The notes: a model not told the origin generated them from the sequence alone. Shown: positions 17,943 through 26,861, numbered from the stretch's first letter. The stretch is 64,000 bases of DNA from Bradyrhizobium sp. Tv2a-2 (GCF_000472425.1 NZ_AXAI01000019.1:62001-126000); one strand, 5' to 3'. Translations and numbers: made by a program.

Positions 17943-19745
17943 ATGGACGTCATGAAACTCGAAACAGTCCCGGTCGATTTTACCGACGAGCAGAAGCGCT
18001 ACCTCGAAGGATTCACGACGGGGTTGCAGATCAGCCGCGTCGGCCGTGGCCTTGGTGGCGGCGCCGCTGCCAAGGGCAATGCCGAGCCGATCGGGCCGGA
18101 TGCGATCCACTTCAAGGCGCAGGACAAGGTCACTGCAAACGGCAAGAAGCTTGCGGACCAGGAGAAGTTCAAGCGCGAGGAGCATCCCTTCGATGCCTAT
18201 GAGCGGCTGAAGGACCAGTCGAAAAACAACACGGCGCCATCGCCGGCCGATAATTTCCGCTGGCGCTATTACGGCATCTTCTATGTCGCGCCGGCGCAGG
18301 ATTCCTACATGTGCCGGCTGCGCATTCCGAACGGCATCATGAAGCATTGGCAGTTCGCTGGCCTGGCCGATCTCGCGGAAAGCTACGGTGGCGGCTACAG
18401 CCACGTCACCACCCGCGCCAATCTTCAGATCCGGGAGATTCTTCCGAAGAATAGCGTGGCGCTGATCGAGGGCATCCAGGATATCGGCCTGTGCTCGCGC
18501 GGTTCCGGCGCGGACAATATCCGCAACGTCACGGGCACACCGACGGCCGGCATCGATCCGCAGGAACTGATCGACACGCGCCCCTACGCGCGCGAATGGC
18601 ACTATCACATCCTGAACGACCGCTCGCTCTACGGCCTGCCGCGCAAGTTCAACGTCGCCTTCGACGGCGCCGGCCGGATCGCGGTGCTGGAAGACACCAA
18701 CGACATTTCGTTTGCCGCAGTCGAGGTGAAGGAGGGCTTCGACATCGAGCCTGGTGTGTGGTTCCGGCTCGGGATCGGCGGCATCACCGGACACAAGGAT
18801 TTCGCCAAGGAGACCGGCATCATCGTCAAGCCGGAAGAGGCAACCGCTGTCGCCGATGCGATCGTGCGCCTCTTCATCGAGACCGGCGATCGGACCAATC
18901 GGTTGAAGGCGCGACTGAAATATGTGCTCGACTCCATCGGCGTCGACAAGTTCATGGAGACGGTCGAGGAGAGGCTGGGTAGCAAATTCGCGCGCGTGCC
19001 GGCCGAGGCCATTGCGCCGCGCCCGGCCTTCGACCGCATGGCCCATATCGGCGTGCACAAGCAGAAGCAGGACGGCCTGAACTGGATTGGCGTGGCGCTG
19101 CCGCTCGGCAAGCTCACCTGCGAGCAGATGCGGGGGCTGTCAAAGATCGCGCAGGATCTCGGCGATGGGGACATCCGTCTCACTGTCTGGCAGAACCTGC
19201 TGCTTCCGGGTGTGCGCGACGAGAGCATCGCGCTCGCCACCGCTGCGATCGAAAAGCTGGGATTAGCGGTGCAGGCCTCGCAAATCCGCGCCGGCCTCAT
19301 CGCCTGCACCGGCAACAAGGGCTGCAAGTTCGCGGCCTCCGACACCAAGGGACATGCGGCTGCGATCGGCGACTGGTGCGAGGGCCGGGTCAATATCGAG
19401 ACGCCCCTCAACATCCATCTGACCGGCTGCCATCATTCCTGCGCCCAGCACTATATCAGCGACATCGGCCTGATCGCGGCCAAGGTGCCCACGGGCGAAG
19501 GCGAGGGTGATGATGTGGTCGAGGGCTATCATCTCTTCGCCGGCGGCGGCTTCGGTCCGAACGCCGAAATCGGCCAGGAAGTCTATCACGACGTCAAGGC
19601 GTCTGATGCGCCACAGACCGTCGAGCGGCTGTTGAAGGCCTATCTGGCCCATCGCGCCTCACCCGACGAGACCTTCCTCAGCTTTGCCCGCCGTCATGAC
19701 GGCGAAACATTGCGCAAGCTCGCGGACGCAGAGGTGTCCTCATGA
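17943..19745 (+). CDS. nirA: ferredoxin-type assimilatory nitrite (sulfite) reductase
   Basis: A 600-residue siroheme/4Fe-4S reductase that converts nitrite to ammonium by six-electron reduction. Duplicate ferredoxin-like halves are visible (DSYMCRLRIPNGIMK, then THVTTRANLQIREI-type block and NVTGTPTAGIDP). The cluster and siroheme are held by C455-x5-C461 (CTGNKGC) and C496-x3-C500 (CHHSC). An ATG nine bases further in is an alternative start. It overlaps the following reductase gene by four bases. Sulfite reductase is the alternative, but NasTS and the nitrite channel favour nitrite. Confidence 0.9.
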   Translation: MDVMKLETVPVDFTDEQKRYLEGFTTGLQISRVGRGLGGGAAAKGNAEPIGPDAIHFKAQDKVTANGKKLADQEKFKREEHPFDAYERLKDQSKNNTAPSPADNFRWRYYGIFYVAPAQDSYMCRLRIPNGIMKHWQFAGLADLAESYGGGYSHVTTRANLQIREILPKNSVALIEGIQDIGLCSRGSGADNIRNVTGTPTAGIDPQELIDTRPYAREWHYHILNDRSLYGLPRKFNVAFDGAGRIAVLEDTNDISFAAVEVKEGFDIEPGVWFRLGIGGITGHKDFAKETGIIVKPEEATAVADAIVRLFIETGDRTNRLKARLKYVLDSIGVDKFMETVEERLGSKFARVPAEAIAPRPAFDRMAHIGVHKQKQDGLNWIGVALPLGKLTCEQMRGLSKIAQDLGDGDIRLTVWQNLLLPGVRDESIALATAAIEKLGLAVQASQIRAGLIACTGNKGCKFAASDTKGHAAAIGDWCEGRVNIETPLNIHLTGCHHSCAQHYISDIGLIAAKVPTGEGEGDDVVEGYHLFAGGGFGPNAEIGQEVYHDVKASDAPQTVERLLKAYLAHRASPDETFLSFARRHDGETLRKLADAEVSS

Positions 19746-21361
19746 ACCAGATCGCGCCACCCCCGAAGATCGAGATCATTCCGACCAGCGCGCCGTTTTC
19801 GGAGGCGCAGCGCTCCTGGCTCAACGGCTTCTTCGCCGGCCTGTTGTCAAACGACACGCCCGTGCCGCTGTCGGCGGAGCAAGGCGCGGCGCTGCTGCCG
19901 GGCGCCGCTGCGGACGACGATGACGACGATTCGCCATGGCATGACCAGACGCTGCCGATCGCCGAGCGCATGAAACTCGCCGAGGGCCGCCCGCTGAAGC
20001 GTCGGATGATGGCAGCGATGGCGCAACAGGATTGCGGTCAGTGCGGTTACAATTGCCGCGACTATTCCAATGCGATCGCCGACAAGAGCGAAGCGCGGCT
20101 CAATCTCTGCGTTCCCGGCGGCAAGGAAACCGCCCGGATGCTGAAATCGCTCTATGAGGAAATCGACAAGGCGCCTGCGAAGCCGGCGCCTCCGACGTCG
20201 GCTAGCGATGTTGCACCGGCGCCGGCCGTGTCCGTCGTGGTTGTGGAGCCGGGCCGCTCCCGCGACAATCCGGCGGACGCGGTCTTTCTCGGGCGGCGCC
20301 TGCTCAACAAAAAGGGTTCCGAGAAGGAAACCTATCACATCGACTTCGATCTCTCGGACGCCGGCCTCGATTACGTCGTTGGCGATTCCTTCGGCGTGTT
20401 CGCCAACAACGATATCGGCCTGGTCGATCAGATCATCGCGCTGCTCGGCGCCTCCCATACCACCAAGGTCAACGGCAAGACGCTGCGCGAAGCCCTGACC
20501 ACGGATGTCTCGCTATCGCCAGCGCCTGACAGCTTGTTCGAGCTGATCTCTTTCATCACCGGCGGCGCGCAGCGCGAAAAGGCGCGGGCGCTGGCGCAAG
20601 GCGAAGATCCGGACGGCGATGCGGCCACGCTCGACGTCATGGCGGCGCTGCAGAAATTCTCCGGCGTCCGTCCGCACCCCGAGGCCTTTGTCGAGGCGTT
20701 GGAGCCGCTGCAGCCGCGGCTTTATTCGATCTCATCCTCGCACAATGCAACGCCCGGCAAACTGTCGCTGACGGTCGATTGCGTGCGTTATGTGGTCGGC
20801 AAGCGCAAGCGGCTGGGCCTTGCCTCGACTTTCCTTGCCGAGCGCATCAAGGAAGGCGGGAAGCTCAAGGTCTATGTGCAGAAGGCGCACGGCTTTGCGC
20901 TGCCGCAGGATCCGAAGACGCCGATCATCATGGTCGGTCCAGGTACCGGCATCGCGCCGTTCCGCGCTTTCCTGCAGGACCGCAGGGCGACCGGAGCCGC
21001 GGGCAAGAACTGGCTGTTCTTCGGCCATCAGCGCAGCGACTGCGACTTCTTCTATGCCGACGAGCTCAACGCCATGAAGACGGCGGGTCTGCTCACGCGC
21101 CTCTCGCTCGCCTGGTCACGCGACGGCGCCAAGAAATTCTATGTGCAGGACCGCATGCGCGAGGTTGGGCGCGAAGTGTGGACGTGGCTCGCCGAGGGCG
21201 CGCATCTCTACATCTGCGGCGACGCCAAGCGCATGGCCAAGGATGTAGAGCGTGCCTTGGTCGACATCGTCGCCCAGTTCGGCGCACGCTCGACGGATGA
21301 AGCCATCAGCTTTGTCAATGAGCTGAAGAAGAAGGGACGATTCCAGCAGGATGTCTATTGA
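19742..21361 (+). CDS. FeS-FAD reductase, CysJ-like without flavodoxin domain
   Basis: A 539-residue protein that should pass electrons from NADPH to the adjacent nitrite reductase. Residues about 85-135 carry an FeS-type cluster motif (DCGQCGYNC: C98, C101, C105, and C123). From about 190 onward it matches the FAD/NADPH half of sulfite reductase alpha: RLYSISSS for FAD, GPGTGIAPFRAF for NADPH, FFGHQ, and the C-terminal RFQQDVY. The FMN-binding flavodoxin domain of CysJ is absent and the FeS segment takes its place. The negatively charged DDDDDD stretch near residue 60 is unusual. Usual database naming is sulfite reductase subunit alpha. Confidence 0.88.
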   Translation: MNQIAPPPKIEIIPTSAPFSEAQRSWLNGFFAGLLSNDTPVPLSAEQGAALLPGAAADDDDDDSPWHDQTLPIAERMKLAEGRPLKRRMMAAMAQQDCGQCGYNCRDYSNAIADKSEARLNLCVPGGKETARMLKSLYEEIDKAPAKPAPPTSASDVAPAPAVSVVVVEPGRSRDNPADAVFLGRRLLNKKGSEKETYHIDFDLSDAGLDYVVGDSFGVFANNDIGLVDQIIALLGASHTTKVNGKTLREALTTDVSLSPAPDSLFELISFITGGAQREKARALAQGEDPDGDAATLDVMAALQKFSGVRPHPEAFVEALEPLQPRLYSISSSHNATPGKLSLTVDCVRYVVGKRKRLGLASTFLAERIKEGGKLKVYVQKAHGFALPQDPKTPIIMVGPGTGIAPFRAFLQDRRATGAAGKNWLFFGHQRSDCDFFYADELNAMKTAGLLTRLSLAWSRDGAKKFYVQDRMREVGREVWTWLAEGAHLYICGDAKRMAKDVERALVDIVAQFGARSTDEAISFVNELKKKGRFQQDVY

Positions 21362-21556
21362 CGCCGGAATGAGCAGCGATCAGCTCAATTTTCGCGCGAG
21401 TTGAGCGAATAAATTTCTCGTTGTGCCGGTTCTCATGGAATTTTCGGCTGGGAACCGGGACGATGCGACCGCACGCATCACTATTTTGCTATTCGCCCTT
21501 GCGACGGGGACGCGAAGCGATTTGATTTGTGCGCAATGGGGAGTTGGAGAACCACC

Positions 21557-21709
21557 ATGCGCGAACTCTCGGCGGAAGCCCGCCTGCATTTTCACGCGCG
21601 CTCTCTGTCTCGCCGTAGCCGCACCGGATTCCATCTAGTGGCACTCTACAGCGCGTTTGCCGTGATCGCGGCCGTCGTATTCGGCACGCTCTCGGTGCAT
21701 CCGTTCTAG
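21557..21709 (+). CDS. small single-pass membrane protein, 50 aa
   Basis: Starts MRELSAEARLHFHARSLSRR and has one hydrophobic helix (VALYSAFAVIAAVVFGTL). TTGGAG upstream supports the ATG at 21557. It lies between the nitrite operon and the convergent pxp genes, almost 200 bp beyond the reductase stop, so it may have its own promoter. Function unknown. Confidence 0.6.
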   Translation: MRELSAEARLHFHARSLSRRSRTGFHLVALYSAFAVIAAVVFGTLSVHPF

Positions 21710-21716
21710 CAGATGA

Positions 21717-22487
21717 TCACGCCGCGCGCTTGAACGGCGCGACCGCGATTCCCGCATCGGACAATCCCTTCCGCAGCACTTGCGCGATGTCGACGGCGCC
21801 GGGCGTGTCGCCGTGAATGCACACGGTGTCCGTGCGCATCTTCATGCGCTTGCCGTTGACCGAGATCACCTCGCCATCCTGCACCATGCGCACGACGCGC
21901 TCCGTGATCAGCCTGGCGTCATGCAGCACCGCGCCCGGCTTGCGGCGTGACACGAGCTGGCCGTCGTCCTCATAGGCGCGATCGGCGAAGACTTCGTGCA
22001 CCATCGGCAAGTTGGCCTTTTCACCTGCCGTGACCAGGCGTGAATTGGCGAGTACCACGAAGATCAGGCTCGGATCGACCGCCTTGATGGCGTTGGCGAT
22101 CGCCTGCGCCGTCATATCGTCCTCGCAAGCAACATTGGAGAGCGCCCCATGTGCCTTGACATGCGTCACCTTGTGACCAGCGGCGGTCGCAATCGCCTGC
22201 AGCGCGCCGATCTGGTAGGCGACCATGTTCTCGATCTCCGACGATTTCAGCCCCGGCACCGGCCGGCGTCCGAAACCATGCAGATCGCGGTAACCCGGAT
22301 GCGCGCCGATGCTGACCCCGCGCGCTTTCGCGAGCTCCACGGTCTTGCGCATGATATCGGCGTCGCCCGCATGGAATCCGCAGGCGATGTTGACCGAGGT
22401 CGCAAGCTCGATCATGGCCTCGTCATTGCCCATCACCCAGGGGCCAAAGCTTTCGCCGAGATCGCAATTGAGATCGATGCTGCTCAT
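21717..22487 (-). CDS. pxpA: 5-oxoprolinase subunit A (LamB/YcsF family)
   Basis: A 256-residue cytoplasmic protein of the LamB/YcsF family: LNCDLGESFGPW at the start, SVNIACGFHAGDADIMRKTV, IGAHPGYRDL, and VCIHGDTPGAV near the end. With PxpB and PxpC it forms the ATP-dependent enzyme that opens 5-oxoproline (pyroglutamate) to glutamate. It is the last gene of the pxpB-pxpC-pxpA transcript, 32 bp after pxpC. Confidence 0.93.
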   Translation of the reverse strand: MSSIDLNCDLGESFGPWVMGNDEAMIELATSVNIACGFHAGDADIMRKTVELAKARGVSIGAHPGYRDLHGFGRRPVPGLKSSEIENMVAYQIGALQAIATAAGHKVTHVKAHGALSNVACEDDMTAQAIANAIKAVDPSLIFVVLANSRLVTAGEKANLPMVHEVFADRAYEDDGQLVSRRKPGAVLHDARLITERVVRMVQDGEVISVNGKRMKMRTDTVCIHGDTPGAVDIAQVLRKGLSDAGIAVAPFKRAA

Positions 22488-22519
22488 GGTGTTTGCCTTC
22501 TTGATTTCAGCCTTTGATC

Positions 22520-23551
22520 CTAAATTGATGTGTGCCAGGTGTCGGCATCAACAGCGCTGACGGCGTGGCCTGCGACATTCGCATCATGCAGCGCCTCGAC
22601 ATTGAGTTGCATGCTTTCGATGCCGCGCAGGCAATCGGGCAGGGCGCGCAACAATTGCACGAATTTCTTCGCTTCCGCCTGCGCCTCGACCATGCCGATC
22701 GCCTTGAAGCGGAAGCCGGTTCCGGCGGTGGTCTGTGCCAGCCGGCCAAGGTCGGCGGAGATCACAGTTGCGATCTTGGGATATCCACCAGTGGTGCCCC
22801 GGTCCGGCATCAGCACGATCGGCGCGCCGTTGCCGGGGACCTGGATGCTGCCGTCCACTGTTCCGTCGGAGACGATATTGTGGCCATGCAGGTGTTTGAT
22901 GACAGGACCTTCCAGCCGGTAGCCCATGCGGTCGCTGGTCGGCGAGATCTTCCACTCGCTGCCAAGGAACAGCTGCCTGGCCTCATCGGCGAACTCATCG
23001 TCCTGCGGCCCGAGCAGCACTCGGATCGAGCCGCTCGCCGTCTGGGGCAACTCGATGCGCCGCTCCGGAGTGCCACTTGCCGCCATTGCGGGCAGCTCGT
23101 CGCCGGCCTGGAGCGGGCGCTGATAGGGGCTGCCGAGGCCCGCGCGGGCGTTCACCGCGAGACTACCGAACATCGGCTCGCCCGTGATGCCGCCTTCAAT
23201 GGCGAGGTAGCTGAACGCGCCGCCTTTGGCGAAGCCGAGCGTCAAGGTCTCGCCGTCCGGAATGGTCATTGAGGTGTCGAAGGCCACTAGCCGTCCCGCG
23301 ATATCAGCGTTGCGCGTAGCGCCGGCAAGGGCGACGCGCACCGCGCCGCCGCGAGCCCTGAAGGCCGTGCCGAACGGGCCGATCTCGACGGCCGCCGCGA
23401 ACGGTGCATTGCCGAGCAAGGTGTTGGCGGCTGCGAGCCCCAGGCGGTCCATCGCGCCGCTCGGCGTCAGTCCATAGCGTTGTGCACCGTGGCGCCCGCC
23501 GTCCTGGACGGAACTCGCCGGTCCAATGCTGACGATAATGAGCTTGGTCAT
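22520..23551 (-). CDS. pxpC: 5-oxoprolinase subunit C (biotin-dependent carboxylase-like)
   Basis: A 343-residue cyclophilin-like protein, family KipA/PxpC (formerly allophanate hydrolase subunit 2). Marks: SIGPASSVQDGGRHGAQRYGL at the start, GAMDRLGLAAAN, SDRMGYRLEGP in the middle, and DRGTTGGYPKIATV. It works with PxpA and PxpB on 5-oxoproline. Its start overlaps the pxpB stop by four bases, showing translational coupling. Confidence 0.92.
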   Translation of the reverse strand: MTKLIIVSIGPASSVQDGGRHGAQRYGLTPSGAMDRLGLAAANTLLGNAPFAAAVEIGPFGTAFRARGGAVRVALAGATRNADIAGRLVAFDTSMTIPDGETLTLGFAKGGAFSYLAIEGGITGEPMFGSLAVNARAGLGSPYQRPLQAGDELPAMAASGTPERRIELPQTASGSIRVLLGPQDDEFADEARQLFLGSEWKISPTSDRMGYRLEGPVIKHLHGHNIVSDGTVDGSIQVPGNGAPIVLMPDRGTTGGYPKIATVISADLGRLAQTTAGTGFRFKAIGMVEAQAEAKKFVQLLRALPDCLRGIESMQLNVEALHDANVAGHAVSAVDADTWHTSI

Positions 23552-24279
23552 GACGTCATCAACTCGGCAACCGGGTCGCCGTGTTCCGCGGCCTTGTCCT
23601 GCTCGGCAAATCTCTTCTCGTCGATGGCAAAGAAGCTGATGCGGTCACCAGGCTCCAGCAGGAAGATCGGCTTGCGATGCAGATGATAGGTTCGCATCGG
23701 CGTGCGTCCGATCAGGTGCCAGCCGCTGGGGCCGGCGAGACACTGGATGCCGGTCTGCACGCCACCGATCGACACCGTGCCCGGCGGCGTCAGGATGCGC
23801 GGGTTCTGCCGCCGCGGCATATGCAGGAATTTTTCCAGGCCGGACAGATAGGACCAGCCGGGCGTGAAGCCGATCATCGCGACGCGATAGTCGCCCGCGA
23901 CATGGCGTGCAACGATCTCGTCAGGCGTGGTGTTCAGCGTCCTGGCGACATGCTCGAGGTCAATGCCGTTTTCGCCGCCATAGGTCACCGGCACGCGCCA
24001 ATGTTTTGTCTTTGCATTCGGAGGCGCCGGGACTTTGGCCAGCGCAAGAAGCTTTTCGCCAAGCGTCTCGAAAGCGATCTGGCAGGGATCGTAGTGTACG
24101 AGAAGCGAGCGATAGGTGGGCACGGTCTCGGTCACGCCTGCAATCGGGGCTGCTGATACCGCGCGATCGAGCGCCAGCACGCGCCGATTGGCGGCATCGT
24201 CGATATGCCCTGAAAATTCGACCGTGATGGCGCTGTCGCCACTCGGCAGAAGACGGGGCGGGTGGAGCGTGGCTTCCAT
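23548..24279 (-). CDS. pxpB: 5-oxoprolinase subunit B (KipI-like)
   Basis: A 243-residue KipI/PxpB protein (formerly allophanate hydrolase subunit 1). It begins with LLPSGDSAITVEFSG, has the hallmark IGFTPGWSYLSGL followed by MPRRQNPR and PPGTVSIGG, and ends with the LLEPGDRISFFAID block. An in-frame start at 24372 exists, but the ATG at 24279 fits family length. First gene of the operon, divergent from the RraA-like gene. Confidence 0.92.
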   Translation of the reverse strand: MEATLHPPRLLPSGDSAITVEFSGHIDDAANRRVLALDRAVSAAPIAGVTETVPTYRSLLVHYDPCQIAFETLGEKLLALAKVPAPPNAKTKHWRVPVTYGGENGIDLEHVARTLNTTPDEIVARHVAGDYRVAMIGFTPGWSYLSGLEKFLHMPRRQNPRILTPPGTVSIGGVQTGIQCLAGPSGWHLIGRTPMRTYHLHRKPIFLLEPGDRISFFAIDEKRFAEQDKAAEHGDPVAELMTS

Positions 24280-24391
24280 GACCTCACAATGTCGCAACCG
24301 CACGGTTGAAAGCTGTAGCTTGTTTTGCGTCCGAACGGAATCTGTTCCTTTGAAAAAATCCCGCAAGTTCAATAAATTAATGCGATGTCTG

Positions 24392-24412
24392 GCGATAAGC
24401 CGGTGTTATCGC
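24392..24412. promoter_or_regulatory. perfect 21-bp inverted repeat, candidate operator
   Basis: GCGATAA (24392-24398) and TTATCGC (24406-24412) are perfect inverted arms seven bases apart, between the divergent pxpB and rraA-like genes. The size and symmetry suit a dimeric repressor. The arms span AT-rich sequence about 100 bp upstream of either start codon. Which regulator binds is unknown; none is encoded adjacent. Confidence 0.55.
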
Positions 24413-24509
24413 GATGGTGCCATTCCGCCCTCGCATCTTCGCCCTTGACGGAAGGTCCGCACCCCGCAAGATGCGCCCGCGATTTTTCATTCAAGGAGCC
24501 TCATCTTCG

Positions 24510-25208
24510 ATGTCCCTCACCCCCGACGCCATCGCGACCCTCACCAAGGTTTCCACCGCGACCATCACCACGGTCCTTCTGAAAAAGGGATTGCGAAACG
24601 TCTGGATGCGTGGCGCGCGGCCGCTGCGTCAGGGCCAGAAGCGGCTTGTCGGTCCCGCCTTCACGCTGCGCTTCGTGCCGGCACGCGAGGATCTGGCGAC
24701 GCCGGAATCCTGGTCGTCGCCGATCTCCACCCGCACCGCGATCGAGGCGATGCCGGAGGGCTGCATCGCCGTGGTCGATGCGATGGGCATTTCCGACGCC
24801 GGCATCTTCGGTGACATCCTTTGCGCGCGCATGTTCAAGCGCGGCGTCACCGCGCTGATCACTGACGGCGTGGTGCGCGATCTCGAGGGCGTGATGGGTA
24901 CGAACCTGCCGGTCTGGTGCAATGGCTACGCCGCGCCGCCGTCGGTCGCGGGCCTGACCTTCGTCGGTTGGGGCGAGCCGATCGGGTGCGGCGGCGTTGC
25001 CGTGTTTCCCAATGATGTCGTGGTCGCCGACCAGGATGGCGCGGTGCTGATCCCGCAGGCCTTCCTCGAGCACGTTCTGGCCGAGGGCCCCGAACAGGAA
25101 CGGATGGAAGCCTGGATCGTCAATGAGGTGAACAATGGCGCCGTCTTGCCAGGCCTGTATCCGATGAATGCCGAGACCAAGGCCCGCTACGCCGCTTCGA
25201 AGAAATGA
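24510..25208 (+). CDS. RraA-fold protein (RraA/HMG aldolase-like)
   Basis: A 232-residue cytoplasmic protein of the RraA superfamily: VDAMGISDAGIFGDILCARMFKRG and then ITDGVVRDLEGV, which contains the R-D pair that binds metal and substrate in 4-hydroxy-4-methyl-2-oxoglutarate/oxaloacetate-type aldolases. Many such genes are labelled ribonuclease activity regulator, but a metabolic aldolase or decarboxylase role is equally likely here, given pxp genes and a cupin beside it. AAGGAG 12 bases before the ATG supports this start over 24414. Confidence 0.82.
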   Translation: MSLTPDAIATLTKVSTATITTVLLKKGLRNVWMRGARPLRQGQKRLVGPAFTLRFVPAREDLATPESWSSPISTRTAIEAMPEGCIAVVDAMGISDAGIFGDILCARMFKRGVTALITDGVVRDLEGVMGTNLPVWCNGYAAPPSVAGLTFVGWGEPIGCGGVAVFPNDVVVADQDGAVLIPQAFLEHVLAEGPEQERMEAWIVNEVNNGAVLPGLYPMNAETKARYAASKK

Positions 25209-25330
25209 CCGCGAAGAGGTAGGTGGGTCAAGCGCGAGCGAAACCCGCCAGGCCGCCCGCGGCGATGAAAGGCGGTGGGTTTTGCTGCGCTCTACCCATC
25301 CGACAGAACGGAAATCAAGGGAGAATAACC

Positions 25331-25735
25331 ATGGACATCTATCTCGCCGGATCGCGCCCAACCCGCCGCGCGTCCGCCGACAGCTTCACGGGCACGGTCT
25401 GGCAGGACCCGATCATCACCCCGCAGACGCCGGCACGCGTGGCCTCCGCCCGCGTCGCTTTCGAGCCCGGCGCCCGTACCGCCTGGCACACCCATCCGCT
25501 CGGGCAAACGCTCTATGTGATCCAGGGCGTGGGACGGGTGCAGACCAAGGGCGGTCCGATCCGCGAGATCAAGGCCGGCGACGTGGTCTGGATTCCGCCG
25601 AACGAGAAGCACTGGCATGGCGCCACCCCAACCACAGGCATGGTCCATGTTGCGATGCATGAATCGCTGGACGGCAATCACGTGACCTGGATGGAGCACG
25701 TCACCGACGCCGAATACAACGGCGCGGTCGGGTAG
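25331..25735 (+). CDS. cupin-domain protein, mandelonitrile-lyase-like
   Basis: A 134-residue single-cupin protein. The metal-site motifs are WHTHPLGQTLYVIQG, GDVVWIPPNEKHWHG and a C-terminal EHVTDAEY. The combination resembles the (R)-mandelonitrile lyase/YhhW-like small cupins, which bind a divalent metal and serve as lyases or isomerases. AAGGGAGAA before the ATG at 25331 supports the start. It follows the RraA-fold gene by 122 bp on the same strand. Confidence 0.82.
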   Translation: MDIYLAGSRPTRRASADSFTGTVWQDPIITPQTPARVASARVAFEPGARTAWHTHPLGQTLYVIQGVGRVQTKGGPIREIKAGDVVWIPPNEKHWHGATPTTGMVHVAMHESLDGNHVTWMEHVTDAEYNGAVG

Positions 25736-25746
25736 CTGCCCGTTAC

Positions 25747-25962
25747 TCAAATCCGCTGCGCGGTCCAGGTGCCTGAGCAGATTGCGCCGCGCCAGGTGCC
25801 TGATCCCGACGTGCCCGAGAGGTGGCCGATGCCTGTGGCGTGCTTGAGGCCGCTGGCCAGCGACACGCTGATCGAGCCGGAATCAGCGACATGGCCGGAT
25901 GCGGTCATCACCGGAGGAGGCGACGCGCCCATTGCTGATGCCGAAGGATGTGCTGGCGCCAT
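25747..25962 (-). CDS. possible small secreted-type protein or gene fragment
   Basis: An open frame of 71 codons with protein-like ending (GLKHATGIGHLSGTSGSGTW, then a CSGTW repeat). It overlaps the 3' tail of the DUF2182 gene in another frame. The repeated GTW and the Gly/Ser pattern look like the end of a secreted beta-rich protein rather than noise, but no signal peptide is present, so it may be a remnant. Confidence 0.35.
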   Translation of the reverse strand: MAPAHPSASAMGASPPPVMTASGHVADSGSISVSLASGLKHATGIGHLSGTSGSGTWRGAICSGTWTAQRI

Positions 25963-26815
25963 CGCATTGGGTGGCTTGAGGGGCTGTGACGGCTGTCACA
26001 GGCGCCGAAGACGCTATCCAGACCCCTGCGGCGACACAGGCAAGCCCGGCGGCCCGCGCGACCCACCGTCCCCACGGCGTAAGCTTCTCCAGAAGCACAA
26101 GCAGCGCCAGGAGCGCGATCCAAAGCACGTTCATCACGCCGACCACGAACAGGAGCGCCATCAGGACCCAGCAGCAGCCGACGCAATAGGCTCCGTGACG
26201 CAGCCCCAGCCCCAGGCATCCTGGCACATCGCCGCGAAAGCCGCCGTGGCGCATCAGGAATCCGAGCGGCGTCTGGCATTGGGTGAGGCAAACGTCCTTG
26301 AGCGGCGTCCACTGGTAGACGCCGGCCGCGATCAGCACGACCGCTGCAAGCGAGTTGCTGGTGCTTGCCATGCGGGGTCCGAGCAGAGCCTCGCGTTCCA
26401 GCCCCCATTGGACCAGCGTCGCCACCAGGGAAAAGCCCATCCAGGCCAGGAAGTAGCCGGCGGCGAACCAGCCGGTCGCGGCGAGCGGCTTGCCCGCGAT
26501 CCTCCCTTGCCGGCCGACGCGGGCGTACATGAGGATCATCGGGGCCGCCGAGGGCGCCATCATGCCGACCATCATCACCGCCCACATCAGGAACACAAAC
26601 GAGAACTCGATCGCTCGCCATGGCTCGCTGGTCGGCAACATGATTCCGATCCCGGCCGGGATCATGCGGAATTCGCTCATGTCCATGCCGCCCATGTCCA
26701 TGTCAGCGGCGAGCCACAGCACATAGGCCCACGCAAGCGCAACGATCGCCCCGAGGGCGCCAGCAACGATGAGGCGATCCCGTCGCAGCACCGTTTCCAG
26801 CGTGCCGCCGGTCAT
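25883..26815 (-). CDS. DUF2182 membrane protein, copy 1
   Basis: A 310-residue polytopic membrane protein (about seven hydrophobic segments) of the predicted metal-binding membrane family DUF2182. Met-rich MDMGGMDM near residue 40 precedes FLMWAVMMVGMMAPS; a QWTPLKDVCL-x2-QC loop follows, then YCVGCCWVLMALLFV. These Met and Cys clusters suggest copper or another soft metal. Compared with the second copy at 38628-39449 it has about 40 extra C-terminal residues. It lies 46 bp downstream of a DUF1326 gene, so the pair is one transcript. Confidence 0.85.
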   Translation of the reverse strand: MTGGTLETVLRRDRLIVAGALGAIVALAWAYVLWLAADMDMGGMDMSEFRMIPAGIGIMLPTSEPWRAIEFSFVFLMWAVMMVGMMAPSAAPMILMYARVGRQGRIAGKPLAATGWFAAGYFLAWMGFSLVATLVQWGLEREALLGPRMASTSNSLAAVVLIAAGVYQWTPLKDVCLTQCQTPLGFLMRHGGFRGDVPGCLGLGLRHGAYCVGCCWVLMALLFVVGVMNVLWIALLALLVLLEKLTPWGRWVARAAGLACVAAGVWIASSAPVTAVTAPQATQCDGASTSFGISNGRVASSGDDRIRPCR

Positions 26816-26861
26816 ATGCTGCGAAACTCACCGGCCCGGCCGGACCGTGTCGCGACAAGCT

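Noticed and set aside
16805..17953. Long minus-strand open frame opposite the nitrite transporter
   Set aside because: Antisense to a gene with clear membrane helices and family motifs; the reverse translation is rich in Asp/His/Arg and without any domain.
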